The position numbers and the translations under genes were made by a program. Shown here piece by piece: positions 36,490-47,960 of a stretch of DNA of 64,000 nt. Location: assembly GCA_013398295.1 (NCBI GenBank), contig VZSF01007792.1, forward strand, positions 124,001 through 188,000, written 5' to 3'. This DNA is from Chionis minor. Its lineage: Eukaryota; Chordata; Aves; Charadriiformes; Chionididae. Numbering within the stretch: position 1 is the first letter of the stretch; every line of letters starts with the position of its first letter. Under the pieces are notes generated by a model. The model did not search any database and was not told where the DNA came from. It was given only the letters and a program-made list of their open reading frames with translations.

Positions 36490-36700
36490 TACGCAGTCAG
36501 CTACCGCTGAAGGGTCAAGAGTGCAGGCCAGCTGCATTTTTTTCTGACCAGTGACGAATAGTTTAGAGCTCAGTTATGAATAACGAACTTCCACTTTAGA
36601 TGAGGTGTTCTATTTTTGTCTTTAATTAGAGAGCAGTAAAGGCTGTGCCTTATTGCTTTGCGAGTTTCATGGATTTGCATAATAAAAGACAATATTCCAA
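36490..36700. promoter_or_regulatory. candidate conserved noncoding element with octamer
   Basis: A perfect reverse octamer ATTTGCAT (36673-36680) is followed by aataaaag and preceded by ctttaattagag (homeobox core TAATTA near 36624), gaggtgttct (T-box-like) and ccagctgc (E-box CAGCTG). CpGs at taccgctg, gtgacgaat, taacgaac and tgcgag are unusual for the region. Motif-based only. Confidence 0.25.
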
Positions 36701-37429
36701 TAAAACATAAAAATAAACAACATTCAAAACATAGCATATACTCAAGTGTAACATACTGCTTCTGACTACAATATCAATACTCTCCTATCATTACTAATAT
36801 TTTAATTTTATCTATTAGGTTAAAAAACATTTTGGTTTGGAAAACTGGGTATCACCTACCTGAATTTAATAAATCATATTTTATCTACAATTTCTTTCAA
36901 ATCCTTCCTAGACGATTTTACTGGAGTTGGAAGTTTTATCTTTTTCACATCTTATGTTAACCCCTTATGATGTGCTTCAAAAGTTACAGATGCTTTCTCC
37001 ATGAACTCAAATCTTCCCAGAACAAATTTAAACCCTATTACTCAACTTTTGAGACTTCAGGAGAAGACACTGTCTCCTAAATAAAGCACTTTGAATGTTT
37101 TTCCCCTTAAAGTAAATTATGCCCCTTCCAGAAAAAGAAGATGTATTTTACTGGATAGATTTTAATTTCTAGTAGAGAAATGTCATTGAACAATGTCAAG
37201 AACCTCCTCTTCTCTATCAACTTATTTAATTCAGGGCAAATTAGATATATTTTTATAAAAATGGTAAAGGTATTTTTGGAAGGATAAGTGGACATGAGAG
37301 AAGAAATTAAGCACTCTGGAGGTGATCAACCCACACTTAAATGCTAGCAGAACATTCACTTAGAATAAGTAGATTTGGACCAAATAACTACACAAAGATT
37401 CTGTATGATGCTTTTACTTAGTTTTCACC
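36701..37429. other. unique sequence, nothing recognised
   Basis: A+T-rich noncoding sequence between a motif-rich patch and a CR1 copy. Confidence 0.5.
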
Positions 37430-37912
37430 ATAGAATATCTCAAGGTGGAAGGGATCCATAAAGATCGAGCCTAACCCCTTGCTCCTTGCAGGACTACCTA
37501 AAATTAAACCATGTGACTAAAAGCATCGTCTGGATGCTCCTTGAATTCTGAGTGTCTTGGTGCCGTGACCACTTCCCTGGGGAGCCTGTTCCAGTGACCA
37601 ACCACCCTCTCAGTGAAGAATCTTTTTCTAATGTCCAATCTGAACTCACCCTGACGTTCCATTTCCTTGTGTCTTATCACTGGTTACCAGAGGGAGGAGA
37701 TCAGCACCTCCCTCTCTTGAGGAAGTTGTACACGGCAATGAGGTCACCCCTCAGCCTTTTCTAAGCTGAACAAAGTGATCTCAGCCGCTCCTCTTAACTC
37801 CTGCCCTCAAGATCTTTCCCTGTCTTGGTCACCTTCCTCTGGACGCACTCTAATAGTTTGATGTCCTTTTTATATTGAGGCACCCAAAACTGCACACAGT
37901 ACTTGAGGGGTC
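37430..37912 (-). mobile_element. CR1 LINE 3' end, about 480 bp, diverged
   Basis: This reverse-oriented CR1 fragment begins with the inverted 3' terminus (accatagaatatctcaaggt) and continues through ccttgctccttgcaggact, tggggagcctgttccagtga, cacggcaatgaggtcacccc and cctctggacgcactctaata to aaactgcacacagtactt. The right-hand part corresponds to the end of ORF2. Substitutions in the 3' terminus and the different 3' untranslated sequence suggest another, older subfamily than the 39.5-kb copy. Confidence 0.9.
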
Positions 37913-39489
37913 ATTTTTCTTCCTGTCATATGGCTGTCTAAAATTCTGAAAGAGCAGTTTTCTTTTCAGGTGCTTTTTATCTCCACTAGGGAATTATCAC
38001 CTGAGTTTAGGTCAATACAAATACTCACATCAGGTATTTGGTGTCCACAGAGAGAAACATTAAGCTGATGAATCTCAGATGTGATACCTCTGACTCTGTG
38101 GACAGAAGTCTCTGAAGCCCTTGGCTACTTTACAGTTATACCAGTCATGAAACTTCCATAGAAATACATGCAGAGAGCAGGGGAAGACAGAGGACTGCAA
38201 AGAGAAGGATATAATGAGAGAGTTTTATTTAATTGTTCTCAGTCACAATGAAGGGCCAGGATCACTTGTTACAGATGTAAAAAAAAAAGAATAATAAAAT
38301 TATTTTTGGGTGTTATGCATATAGGTAGCACAAACAACAACTGAAGTGTTTCCTTTGTAAGTCAATGAACTTCTGCGACTCTCAGTTCCTATCAGATGAC
38401 ACATAAACACAATTTTGCACCTGGAGTTTCTGAGAACTACATAATACTTGAGGTATACTTTAAGAGTAAAAAACAATGCTTCCTATTTCATTGTGAATTT
38501 TAAAGTTTTATGAAAGGCATGGAAGGTAAAGGCTCTGGTCTCCAAAGCATTAGTGTGATGATGGTGAAACCAGGCCACCATGAACACAATAACCAGCAGC
38601 TATCATGTACTATTGGCTACTTGGAAGATAAAGATTAAATAACATAATATAAGCACACACACTTTGTTTAGATGTATGCTCAAACAGGGACTTACAAAGT
38701 CCCAAAGCTTTCAGAAACTTTGCTTTATACAATGTTGCTGTGGAACAAAAGCAAGTGAAAATTTCCCGTAAAAAAAGTTAGAAAAAAAAAAGGGGTGAGA
38801 GGATAATTTATTAATTTTCTTTTTTTCTAGCTAACCATACAGTTCAAAATTTAGGGATGGAAAAAAAGGCAACAGTCTTCCCCATGATTCTTTTGTCCCT
38901 GAATCACTACTTGTGCTCTCATGTACATCTTCAAATTCACATTTAATGAATCTAGTGAAATTTGTGAGTCAGTTCCTCTGTGAGAACAAAACAGCAGAGC
39001 TGCACTTAAAGAGCTTAGAGACAGATAACTAGCACTGTATGAGAAGTCTGGAGTAGCTAAGAATTAATAAAAGAATATTTGTCAAAATCTGCACATGGCG
39101 AGAGAAATTACTAAGTCTTTTCAACCAGATCTTTAGGTATTTATTTATCTATGAGCAGAAGAAATTGGAGAAGTTTCTATGAGATATGCAAAGGCTGTTC
39201 TGACCCAGGGTCATTTAGGACTTCCCCTGATTTCCAGCTACCGGGGAGTTTTATGAGGCGATCTGGCAATCTGCATCAAACAGCTGTTCAGGCAGCTTCT
39301 GTGCAGAATAAGCAGATCCTATGCAGAACACATGTCAAAAGTAGTTTTTTGGTTCATGGATCAACAAGCAAGCATTTGTATAAGAAGGAATAAACAAATA
39401 TTTTCACAAAGCCTCAAATCCTTGATCAGAGAGGAAAGAGGACACCTCTGTGTGAGAACTGGGGTTAACTACAAAAAAACTCTGAAAGA
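37913..39489. other. unique sequence, nothing recognised
   Basis: The stretch contains a few A-runs (38279-38289, 38774-38792) and an overlapping pair of small frames at 39151-39514 without domain similarity. Confidence 0.5.
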
Positions 39490-40322
39490 ATCACAAAATC
39501 ATAGAATCATCTAGATTGGAAAAGACCTTTAAGATCAAGCCCAGCCATTAATCTAGCACTGCCAAAACCACCACTAAACCATGTCCCTCAGCACCACATC
39601 TACCCATCTTTTAAACACCTGCAGGGATGGCGATCCCACCACTTCCCTGGGCAGCCGGTTCCAATGCTTGATAGCCTTTTCAGTGAAGAAATTTTTCCTA
39701 ATACCCCATCAAAACCTCCCCTGGCATAAGTTGATGTCATTTCCTCTTGTGCTATCGCTTGTTACTTGGGAGAAGAGACTGATCCCCCCATCTCTCTACA
39801 ACCTCCTTTCAGGTAGCTGTAGAAAGCGATAAGGTCCCCTCTGAGCCTCCTTTTCTCCAGGCTAAACAACCCCAGTTCCCTCAGCCACTCCTCATAAGAC
39901 TTGCTCTCTAGACCACTCACCAGCTTTGATGCCCTTCTCTGGACACACTCGAGCACCTCAATGTCTTTCTTGTAGTGAGGGGCCCAAAACTGAACACAGT
40001 ATGCGAGGTGGGGCCTCACTAGGGCCGAGCACAGGGTGACAATCACTTTCCCTAGCCCTGCTGGCCGCACTATACAAGCCAGGATGCTGTTGGCCTTCTT
40101 GGCCACCTGGGCACACTGCTGGCTCATATTCAGCTGACTGTCGACCAACACCCCCCAGGTCCTTTTCTGCCTGGCAGCTTTCCAGTCACTCTTCCCTAAG
40201 CCTGTAGCAGTGCATAGGGTAGTTGTGACCCAAGTGCAGGACCTGGCACTTGGCCTTGTTGAATTTCGTAGCATTGGCCTTGACCAATTGATCCCGCCAG
40301 TCCAGATCCCTCTGTAGGGCCA
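39490..40322 (-). mobile_element. CR1 LINE, 830-bp 5'-truncated copy
   Basis: On the reverse strand this copy runs from the ORF2 region just after the RT catalytic block to the 3' terminus. The 170-codon frame 39762-40274 is the longest CR1 coding remnant in the window. It carries the C-terminal sequence order [64 protein letters not shown] and [19 protein letters not shown]. The 3' untranslated part (cactaaaccatgtccctcag, then catagaatcatctagattgg) matches the fragments at 65-192 and 25471-25827, so these three probably belong to one subfamily. Confidence 0.95.
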
Positions 40323-41444
40323 GTAAGAATGACTGTCCTTGTTCTCACAGTTTCATTCTCCACTCCAGTCTCTGGCTTAAATATTAAGAAAGGTACCAAA
40401 TGACTGTCATGGATTTGGTGAAGTAACGTAAAAATTAAACTGTAAAGCAATTGTGGAAGTTGGATACTACATCTACTTAACTGAATAGCATGGCCAACAT
40501 CACGATTTGAAACAGGCTTTGTGACAGGATTCAAATTAGACCATGTTGAAAGAAGCGGTATGGGAACTGAAATGTTAAATGTAGAACAAAGTGTCTTTTC
40601 AAGTGTATTTCCTGGCCCTCATCTTTATAAGGCTCTGAAAGACTTGCCCTCTGCCTAACCTGGTCTCCTATACCTGGCCATTATTGTTTCATTATATGAC
40701 CAGATAAAGGAGCAGTTCTGGAATAAATAGAAGTACAGTCAAAGTTAGAGTTCTGTAATGTGTTACAAAGCAATCCCTTCTGTAGAATGGAAGTGAATGT
40801 CTCTGAAATCAGTTATTGTAAAAAAGGACAATTGTGGTATATCTTTTTTAAAACAAATGTGTACCATGGTCATGCTGTGGCTAATGTAATGATCTTGCTT
40901 GGGAAGGCCTTTGTTTCAGCATGAGTAAACTTGGAACTATAGTGGAATTACTGAAAAAATAAAAGACTTAAAAGTCAAAGGTGAGGGAGACAGTATCCCA
41001 AACACAAGACAAGAGTAAAGGACAAAAACAGCTCTTGTGGGTTTTCAGCATATGAAGGATAAAATAAAGAAACAATTACTGAGAAATATGTGGTGAAACA
41101 AAATATAAAAATGGATCATGCTTTGTGCATGTACATGTGAACACATGGATAAAAACACATACGGAATAAGTACAAATTTCTCCCATCTTCTCAAGTTACC
41201 AGTGTGACACAGTAGAGTAATGAAATGGCTGCAGAACAGCTGGGTAAATCCTTCATTCATACAGCCCGGAGCTGGGGCTCAGAACTTAAACATATTAAGC
41301 TGCACTTTGAAAATCAGTTTCATATATTGAGACTATACTCCATCACTGCCAAGAAAATATGTAATGTCTCCTCCACAACTTGTGGCTTGTCTCTGCTTTG
41401 TCTCACCCTCTCCATGTGCTAGCACAAGCCTGTTCCAGGATGAA
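40323..41444. other. unique sequence, nothing recognised
   Basis: A+T-rich noncoding sequence between CR1 copies. It contains a short alternating tract tgtgcatgtacatgtg at 41124-41139. Confidence 0.5.
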
Positions 41445-42464
41445 TACACAGTCAAAGGCTTGATGTCCAAATGGAGATCAGTAAGAAGTGGTGTCCCTCA
41501 GGGGTCTGTGTCAGGACTGACACTGTCCAATACCTTTATTAATGACATAGACAGTGGAATTGAGTGTACCTGCAGCAAGTCTGCGGATGGCACCGAGCTG
41601 AGTGGTACAGTTAATACGCTTGAGGGAAGGGATGCCATCCACAGAGACCCTGGCAGGCTTGAAAAGTGTGCCTGGGTCAACCTCATAAAGTTCAGCAAGG
41701 CCAAGTGCAGGGTACTGCACCTGGGTTGGGGCAATCACCAGTATCAGTAAACACTGGGTGGTGAATGGAATGAGATCAGGTCTGAGGAGAGAGACTTTGG
41801 GGTACTGGTGGATGAAAAACTGAGTATGAGCTGGCAACATGTGTCCACAGCCCAGAAAGCCAACTGTAGGCTGGGCTGCTTCAAAAGAGGTGTGGCCAGT
41901 GCATCAAGGGAAGTGATTCTGCCCATCTACTCCACTCTGGTAAGACCCCACCTGGAGTACTGTGTTCAGCTCTGGGGTCCCCAGTACAAGAGAGACATGG
42001 ACCTGTTATAGTGGGTCCAGAGGAGGGCCACAGAAGTGATCAGAGGGCTGTAACACCGCCCCTACGAAGACAAGCTGAGGGAATTGGAGTTGTTTAGCCT
42101 GGAGAAGAGAATGCTCTGTGGAGACCTTATGGCAGTCTTCCAGTACCTAAAAGGGACCTACAGAAAAGATGGGGAGGGACTCTTTATCAGGGAGTGTAGT
42201 GATAGGACAAGGGGGTAACAGTTTCAGGCTGGAAGAGGGTAGATTTAGGTTGGATATTAGGAAGAAATTTTTCACAAGTGTGGTGAGACACTAGAACAGG
42301 TTGCCCAAAGAAGCTGTGGATGCCCCATCCCTGGAAGCATTCAATCTCAGGTTGGATGAAGCTTTGAGCAATCTGGTGTAATTAAAGATGTCCCTGCCCA
42401 TGGCAGGGATGTTGGATTAGATGATCTTTCAGGTCCTTCCAATCCAAACCATTCTATGATTCTA
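41445..42464 (+). mobile_element. CR1 LINE, 1.0-kb 5'-truncated copy
   Basis: The copy starts in the middle of the reverse transcriptase (SGVPQGSVSGLTLSNTF block at about 41485-41540) and runs to the 3' terminus at accattctatgattcta. The catalytic motif is degraded to S-A-D-G where CR1 has F-A-D-D. Downstream blocks are readable in shifting frames: LEGRDAIHRDPGRLEKCAWV, DEKLSMSWQHVSTAQKANC (41808-42011), YCVQLWGPQYKRDMDLL ending at a stop, and the C-terminal and 3' untranslated part to 42464. Its 3' end faces the 3' side of the reverse copy that begins 86 bp further on. Confidence 0.95.
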
Positions 42465-42550
42465 GGAGAATCATTCAGTCAAAAAAAAGGGTAATTTTAA
42501 ATTGGTTCAGTTTCATTATGTATCTTATCTTAGGGTCACAGAAAAAAGCA

Positions 42551-43262
42551 TGATCTTGCCAGGCACAGAGGTTAGACTGACTGGCTTGTAGTTCCCTGGG
42601 TCTTCCTTTTTTACATTTTTAAACATGGGGGTTATGTTTCCCCTTTTCCAGTCAGCAGGAACTTCACCAGACTGCCACAACTCCTCAAATATGATGGATA
42701 GTTGCTTAGCAACTTCATTCACAAGTTCCCTCAGGACCCACGGATGCATCTCATCAGGTCGCATGGATTTGTGCACCTTCAAGTTCCTCAGGTGGTCTCA
42801 AACCTGATCTTCTCCTACAAGGGGTGGTTCCTCATTCTCCCAGTCCCTGCCTTTACATTCTGTGACTTGGGCCATGTGGCTAGAGCACCTGCCAGTGAAG
42901 ATTCAGGCGAAAAAGGCACTGAGGATCTCAGCCTTCTACATACCCTGGGTAACCAGGTCTCCTGTTGCCTTCTGGAGAGGCCACACGCTTTCCCTAGTCT
43001 TCCTTTTATCACTGTAGAACCTGTAGAAGCTTTTCTTATTGCCCTTGATGTCCCTGGCCAGATTCAACTCTATCTGGGCTTTACCTTTCCTAACCTGATC
43101 CCTGGCTTATCTGACAATTTCTCTGTATTTCCCCCAGGCTGCCTGCATTTGCTTCCACCCTCTATAGGCTTCTGTTTGAGATTGCCCAGGAACTCCTTGT
43201 TCATCCATGCAGGCCTCCTGGCATTTTTGCGTGACTTGCTCTTTGTTGGGATGCATTGCTCA
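42551..43262 (-). mobile_element. CR1 LINE internal fragment (linker to RT start)
   Basis: Read on the minus strand, this piece covers the region between the endonuclease and the reverse transcriptase and the first RT blocks. The frame 43070-43330 includes KNARRPAWMNKEFLGNLKQK. A shifted frame then gives the AEVLNAFF-like stretch. The frame 42525-42782 holds [35 protein letters not shown] and [15 protein letters not shown], where CR1 similarity stops. No 3' terminus is present, so this is an internal fragment. The 187-codon open frame on the opposite strand (42702-43265) is its antisense shadow. Confidence 0.9.
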
Positions 43263-46200
43263 TGATGACAATTGACAAAATCATGGAAATAGATATGTAT
43301 ACTGTTATTCGTAATATCTGATATACCCAAGTCACCTGTTAATTCAGGGCGTGAGATTGCTCTTTAGAAGACAATTAGAACGTTGGCAGTAAATTCTACA
43401 GGAGCAGCTACAGAACATGGGTTTGAATTTTTGCTATTTACTATGCAATTCTGATGTTAAAAAACACTATCAATAGTAAATTAATAATATAGTTTAAATA
43501 CGTGATACGTTTTTGAGTCTGAATGCCAGCACAACTCCATCTCAAAGAGAAAAATATAATAAGTTCTCACTGATTTTACAAAATAAATACCACAAATGAT
43601 TTGTACTTAACATCAGCATTCATTTTCCCTCCACCTCAAGAATGTGAAATGCCTTCAAACACACAGACTAACTTGGGGGCGAGGGAGTGGAAACCTATTA
43701 TGAATGTTATATCCTTTGTCTGCGCTAGCCCATTCAGGAAGTGCTCTTAATCTTCTGAAACATTTGTTTAAGTAAATGTGTTTCTCTTGAAGTATCTCCC
43801 AGGCCCTGTCAGGAATTTCACAGAATTCCTTTTGGCAGTGTCCATGGCCACATACTGGCCTCGGTTAGACCATGGATCCCACATATTTGGAAGGATGTGA
43901 GGACAAAACCTCACAGGTGCCCTCACAGACATTTTTATCTTCTGGAGGAGTGGCTAAAGAAACATCTGCCATATTTAGGCCCTGAGTTAAATTACACATT
44001 TTTTGTATTCCAAGTGAAAAAAGTAACCCAGTAACTTCTAAATTAAATGGAAATTGAGTTAAGTTATAGTAAAAACACCATTTGGTACCCAGATTCATAC
44101 TAATATAGTGTTCACATAACTGTGAACTTAATTAGGAATTCAGACCTGAGGGATCAGTTGCTTTAAAAGGAAAGTAAAAAGCTTCTGAAATACATCAGTT
44201 AGTGAATATGTCTTCTACAAAAATACACCAAAACAAACCAATAATATCTACAGAGAGAACAGAAGAGATAAATGTTGTATCATCATACAGTATATAAAAC
44301 CTGTGTGTAGTTCACTATGGTGTATTAGGATATCCCAAACCCAAATCCTAGACATTCCATTTGTGGGAAGGGGATGATATTGCTACAATTAATCCTCACT
44401 CAATTTCAGTAATTTATAACTTTATAATATTGCAATGCTTCAAAATTTAGTCATCTATTCTTTAGCCTAGAATTTAGGAATAAACAGAACTGAAGTAGAA
44501 CTCACACAATGTTTGTCACTTAGGATTTAAATGTATGACTAACATATTAAACTAACAGGCATTTAACGAATTTTGGTCCTCGCTACATTCCTGTGTTTGA
44601 AATTAAACACATGCGTTATTTTTTCTAAAAAAATTAAAGGCACAATTATGTAACGGACAATTAAAGTCAATACTGCTTACAAACCAAAAAACAGATTCAG
44701 TATTCCATCTTATAGACTTTAAATTACTTTTTTCATGTCTGATTAATAAGAAATCTTTCATAACTGCAACACAATATACCTTTTTTTTTTCTTAAGTATG
44801 ACAGAGGGTTAGGAACAGGCAGCTTTAACGTACAGCAAGAGCATATGAATAACCAGGTAACTGAGGCAGTATGGAGAGCAGTTCTCCACTCTCATCCCTG
44901 TAGCCAGTAGTTGTCCCTTTGATCCATGAGCAGACCAAACAAAATCCACTAATCAAATACTTCTTTTTTTGTCTTTCAGATGCTGCCACAGGCCTTCAAA
45001 TACTGATGGCTAAGTGCTTCAGAAATATTGAATTTGTTTATTTTTATAAAACAAATGTTTACCACAAAGGAATATTTTTTCCATCTTACTACTTCTCCCA
45101 CCATCCAAAACCATAACTGAAAACATTCATTTTATATTATTTGTGAAAACTTTTTCATATTAGTTATTTTGAATATAAACTGGAAAACATACTGGAAATT
45201 TAACTTATGAAAAGAAAGTGGATTTCTTACACTGACATTTTTCCAAATTGCTGAACTTTGGACTTGACAGCATCATCACTCTCACTAGCAAAACTCTAGA
45301 GGTTAGGCTCGAATGGATTGTTTGAGGGGTGGCAGAGGAGAAAACATACTTCTGTAACACAGAGGTTTAACTGTGAGGAATAGCTATTTGTCTCCATAAG
45401 AGTGATGATAAAAATTAGTGGGTTTAGCTGCCCACTCTTCTCTGACATAGAAAGGGTCTGAGGGACTGACTACCTGGGTGGCCAGTCCATCACGTGGCTA
45501 CCATTTACGTTGTGGTTTCTTGCACATGCTATGTACCCATCTTGGTGTATTAGTGCTCTTCAGATACTAACACTGTAGTACAACTCTTCAGCCTGACCCA
45601 AATGACTTCATTAAAACTCAGATGCGTCTTTTACAATTCTTACTTATGCACATTTGTTTGTTCATGTAGGGGTTTATTGGTGCTGCAGCTATACCCACAA
45701 AAGTTCATTTTCAACCACTAAATCAGAAAATGCTGACCTGAAAGGTTCAGTCCTGACAAGACTCATATGATGTTTAGTACCACCAGTGCACCAGTAGCAT
45801 GCTTCAAGCATTACTACTCATTAAAAGTAATAAACTTAAAACTTGATGTATCAGCCAGTTTTGCTCTGTCGGAAGCTTGTGAAAAGATAGACAATTTCTT
45901 TAGACTTTGAGCAGCAGAGATCAGAAAGAAAGAAGAAAACTGGATTAAGAAGGAAGATCAGCTGTGTTATTGCCATATTATCTTCAAAATGAGAAAGGAT
46001 ATACCTTAAGGAAGAAGAAGAAGTCTGGGCAAAGGGAGGAACAGCAAAGTGAAACTACAGTAGTGGACCTTGGATGATAACAACCTGATAGCAAAAAAAG
46101 GTTACTCACCAAGTGGATGTTGAGAGAAGTTCAGAAGCTGTTGTAGGTGGGTGTCACAGAAACACCAACCTAGGGGAAAATAAAAAAAATACATAACAAA

Positions 46201-46684
46201 CTGAATAAAGCACAAGCAACATATGAGGGGAATAATTTCAAAATAGTGGAAGGAGAAAGAAAAGAGATGGTATGCACTGCAAAAACAAGATAAAAAAAGA
46301 AGTAGAAACACTCTATTTGTAACAAAATATTTTTATCACACAAGAATGGTATTACTTAACAGATCTTTGGAAAATTCTCCATTAGGTGTGCAATTACTAG
46401 CTTTGGTTGAAACACTGTTAGAGTATAAGGCGAGTAGATTATTCAACAAGTGAAGTTTACCCTAACAAATCCTTCTGGCCCTGTCTCAGTTATTTTCCAC
46501 AGATATCTTTCAGGATATGATACAAGAGAATAACAAAAACAATTATTCATTGTGAACAGGGTAACTCTAAACTTTTCAAAGCAATAGCACAGAAGACAGC
46601 CTGCAGGTATTATTACTTAACTCTTAGATTTTGTAATTATCAGAGGAATAATGGAAATTAAGCACCAGGGTGGAATTCATTGAA
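43263..46684. other. 3.4 kb unique A+T-rich sequence, no gene
   Basis: No transposon, simple repeat of note or coding exon is recognised. A short (GAA)n run lies near 46012-46022. ggttactcacc near 46102 is a possible minus-strand donor without a matching acceptor. Confidence 0.45.
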
Positions 46685-46895
46685 CTATAAAATTATTTAG
46701 GTTAGAAAGGCCCTATGGAGGCCATCTAGTCTAATCACCTGCTCAAGGGAGGGTTAATGTCAAAGCTAAATCATATTTCTCAAGACTCATCCAGTCAGCT
46801 TTTGAAAATCTTCAAGGAGGTAGGGTCCAAAACCTCTCTTTTGTCACTTTCAAATAAGTATATGAGTAGATACACCTTTGATAACCACCTTAAAT
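46685..46895 (-). mobile_element. old CR1 LINE 3'-end fragment
   Basis: A decayed reverse-oriented CR1 3' end: tataaaattatttaggttag and aaaggccctatggaggccat correspond to the inverted terminus, followed by atctagtctaatcacctgct, a stretch ending cttttgaaaatcttcaagga, and ccaaaacctctc. It resembles the 50.9-kb fragment more than the younger copies, so both seem to come from an older subfamily. The right edge is uncertain. Confidence 0.75.
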
Positions 46896-47560
46896 ATCTT
46901 TAGATGGCAAAATATTAGTTTTCTAATTCAGTTGTCTAGATTTGCCAGTGGATGATTTATCCCTAATGTAGCCGTCCAATACAGTTGGAAGTATTTCCTG
47001 TCTGTAGGCACCTATTTCCCCTCCCTCAGCTGTCAAAGGAGTCCAGAAGAATAGTTTATGCGGGGCAGTAACCTTTAGACAACTAAAGTTATACAAGATG
47101 ACCCTAACTGAAATGTTCAGGCCTGAGCTTATTACCACTTCCTCTTATGTGCAGTCCTTTCCACTATTCTATGCTAGCTTTGACTGAAAATGGAATTTCT
47201 TTTGAGAAGAATATTGTGTTGCCCAAGATCTTGGTAAACCTTCCATATACTATCATACAAATAGTGACCAGTAACTCTATGCTTAAACAGTGACTGATAA
47301 TTCTATGCTGCATTGTTCTGCATGGAAACCTGCAAGTGAGTATGTTTTGTTTTTCTTGACACATTAGTAAAACCTATTTTTCCACAGATTATGTTGTTCC
47401 GGGATGTATTAGGAGTTAATAAAATGTTATATCCCTTTTTCCACATTGAATGGACTTTTTAATCCCCTGTATATGTATCTTTTTACTCCTGCAGTAGCAG
47501 TTCTATGCTGCAAATCCCTCTGTTAACAAAAACACAGAGTAAACTGAGAGTGAGTACATC
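46896..47560. other. unique sequence, nothing recognised
   Basis: Parts may be further decayed CR1, but I cannot align them. Confidence 0.35.
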
Positions 47561-47618
47561 AAAGGCCCTACTTTTCAGGCCCAGAGATAAGAACATCGTG
47601 ACTGGCTTTTTTCCTAAA

Positions 47619-47651
47619 CAGACGTTTGAATTTCTGTGTATTAAACGTCTG
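47619..47651. repeat. 9-bp inverted repeat with CpG in each arm
   Basis: cagacgttt (47619-47627) and aaacgtctg (47643-47651) are exact reverse complements. Two further pairs (one G-U) extend the stem inward to 11 bp. Confidence 0.7.
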
Positions 47652-47807
47652 AATGTTGATAAACTCGGATTGTTGGCAGTACCTTTTCAGATTCTAAATT
47701 AGTACTTTTGTTGCACTTTCTCAAGCACTTTCATAGTACTTTGTGAAAAATAACAGTGACAAATGCGTTCCAGTGATGCAGTGATCTGAACAATATTGCC
47801 TAAGACT

Positions 47808-47825
47808 AGACACGTGCACGTGTCT
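47808..47825. promoter_or_regulatory. tandem E-box palindrome (CACGTG twice)
   Basis: agacacgtgcacgtgtct is an exact 18-bp palindrome. It contains two abutting canonical E-boxes at 47811-47816 and 47817-47822. CACGTG is the site of bHLH and bHLH-ZIP factors (USF, MYC/MAX, CLOCK/BMAL1, HES/HEY types). The sequence is certain; use as a binding site is inferred. Confidence 0.5.
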
Positions 47826-47960
47826 TTAACAAATGTGAAAAAGGATAACCGAGTTGACCACTGTCAAACATTGACCAGCCACAAAGTAATAAGGTTGCAT
47901 GTAGCCTGTTCCTCTCTCGTTCCTGGAACAAAAAGTAAAATCATGAACTGGAGAAGAAGG

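Larger units (their letters stand above)
47561..47960. promoter_or_regulatory. candidate regulatory element around a double E-box
   Basis: This patch keeps many CpGs (catcgtgac, gacgtttg, aaacgtctg, aactcggatt, atgcgttc, cacgtgcacg, taaccgag, tctcgttc) in a CpG-poor region. It holds two notable inverted repeats: 47619-47651 and the E-box palindrome at 47808-47825. The two overlapping small frames here (65 and 83 codons) have no domain. A regulatory role is inferred from motif and CpG content; a CpG-rich remnant of a mobile element is an alternative. Confidence 0.3.

Noticed and set aside
41445..43262. Twin-priming explanation for the inverted CR1 pair
   Set aside because: Twin priming places the inverted 5' part upstream of the 3' part. 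Here it lies downstream of the 3' terminus.
42702..43265. 187-codon open frame on the plus strand, the longest in the window
   Set aside because: It is the antisense of the CR1 linker/RT fragment at 42551-43262. The meaningful blocks ([23 protein letters not shown]) read on the minus strand.
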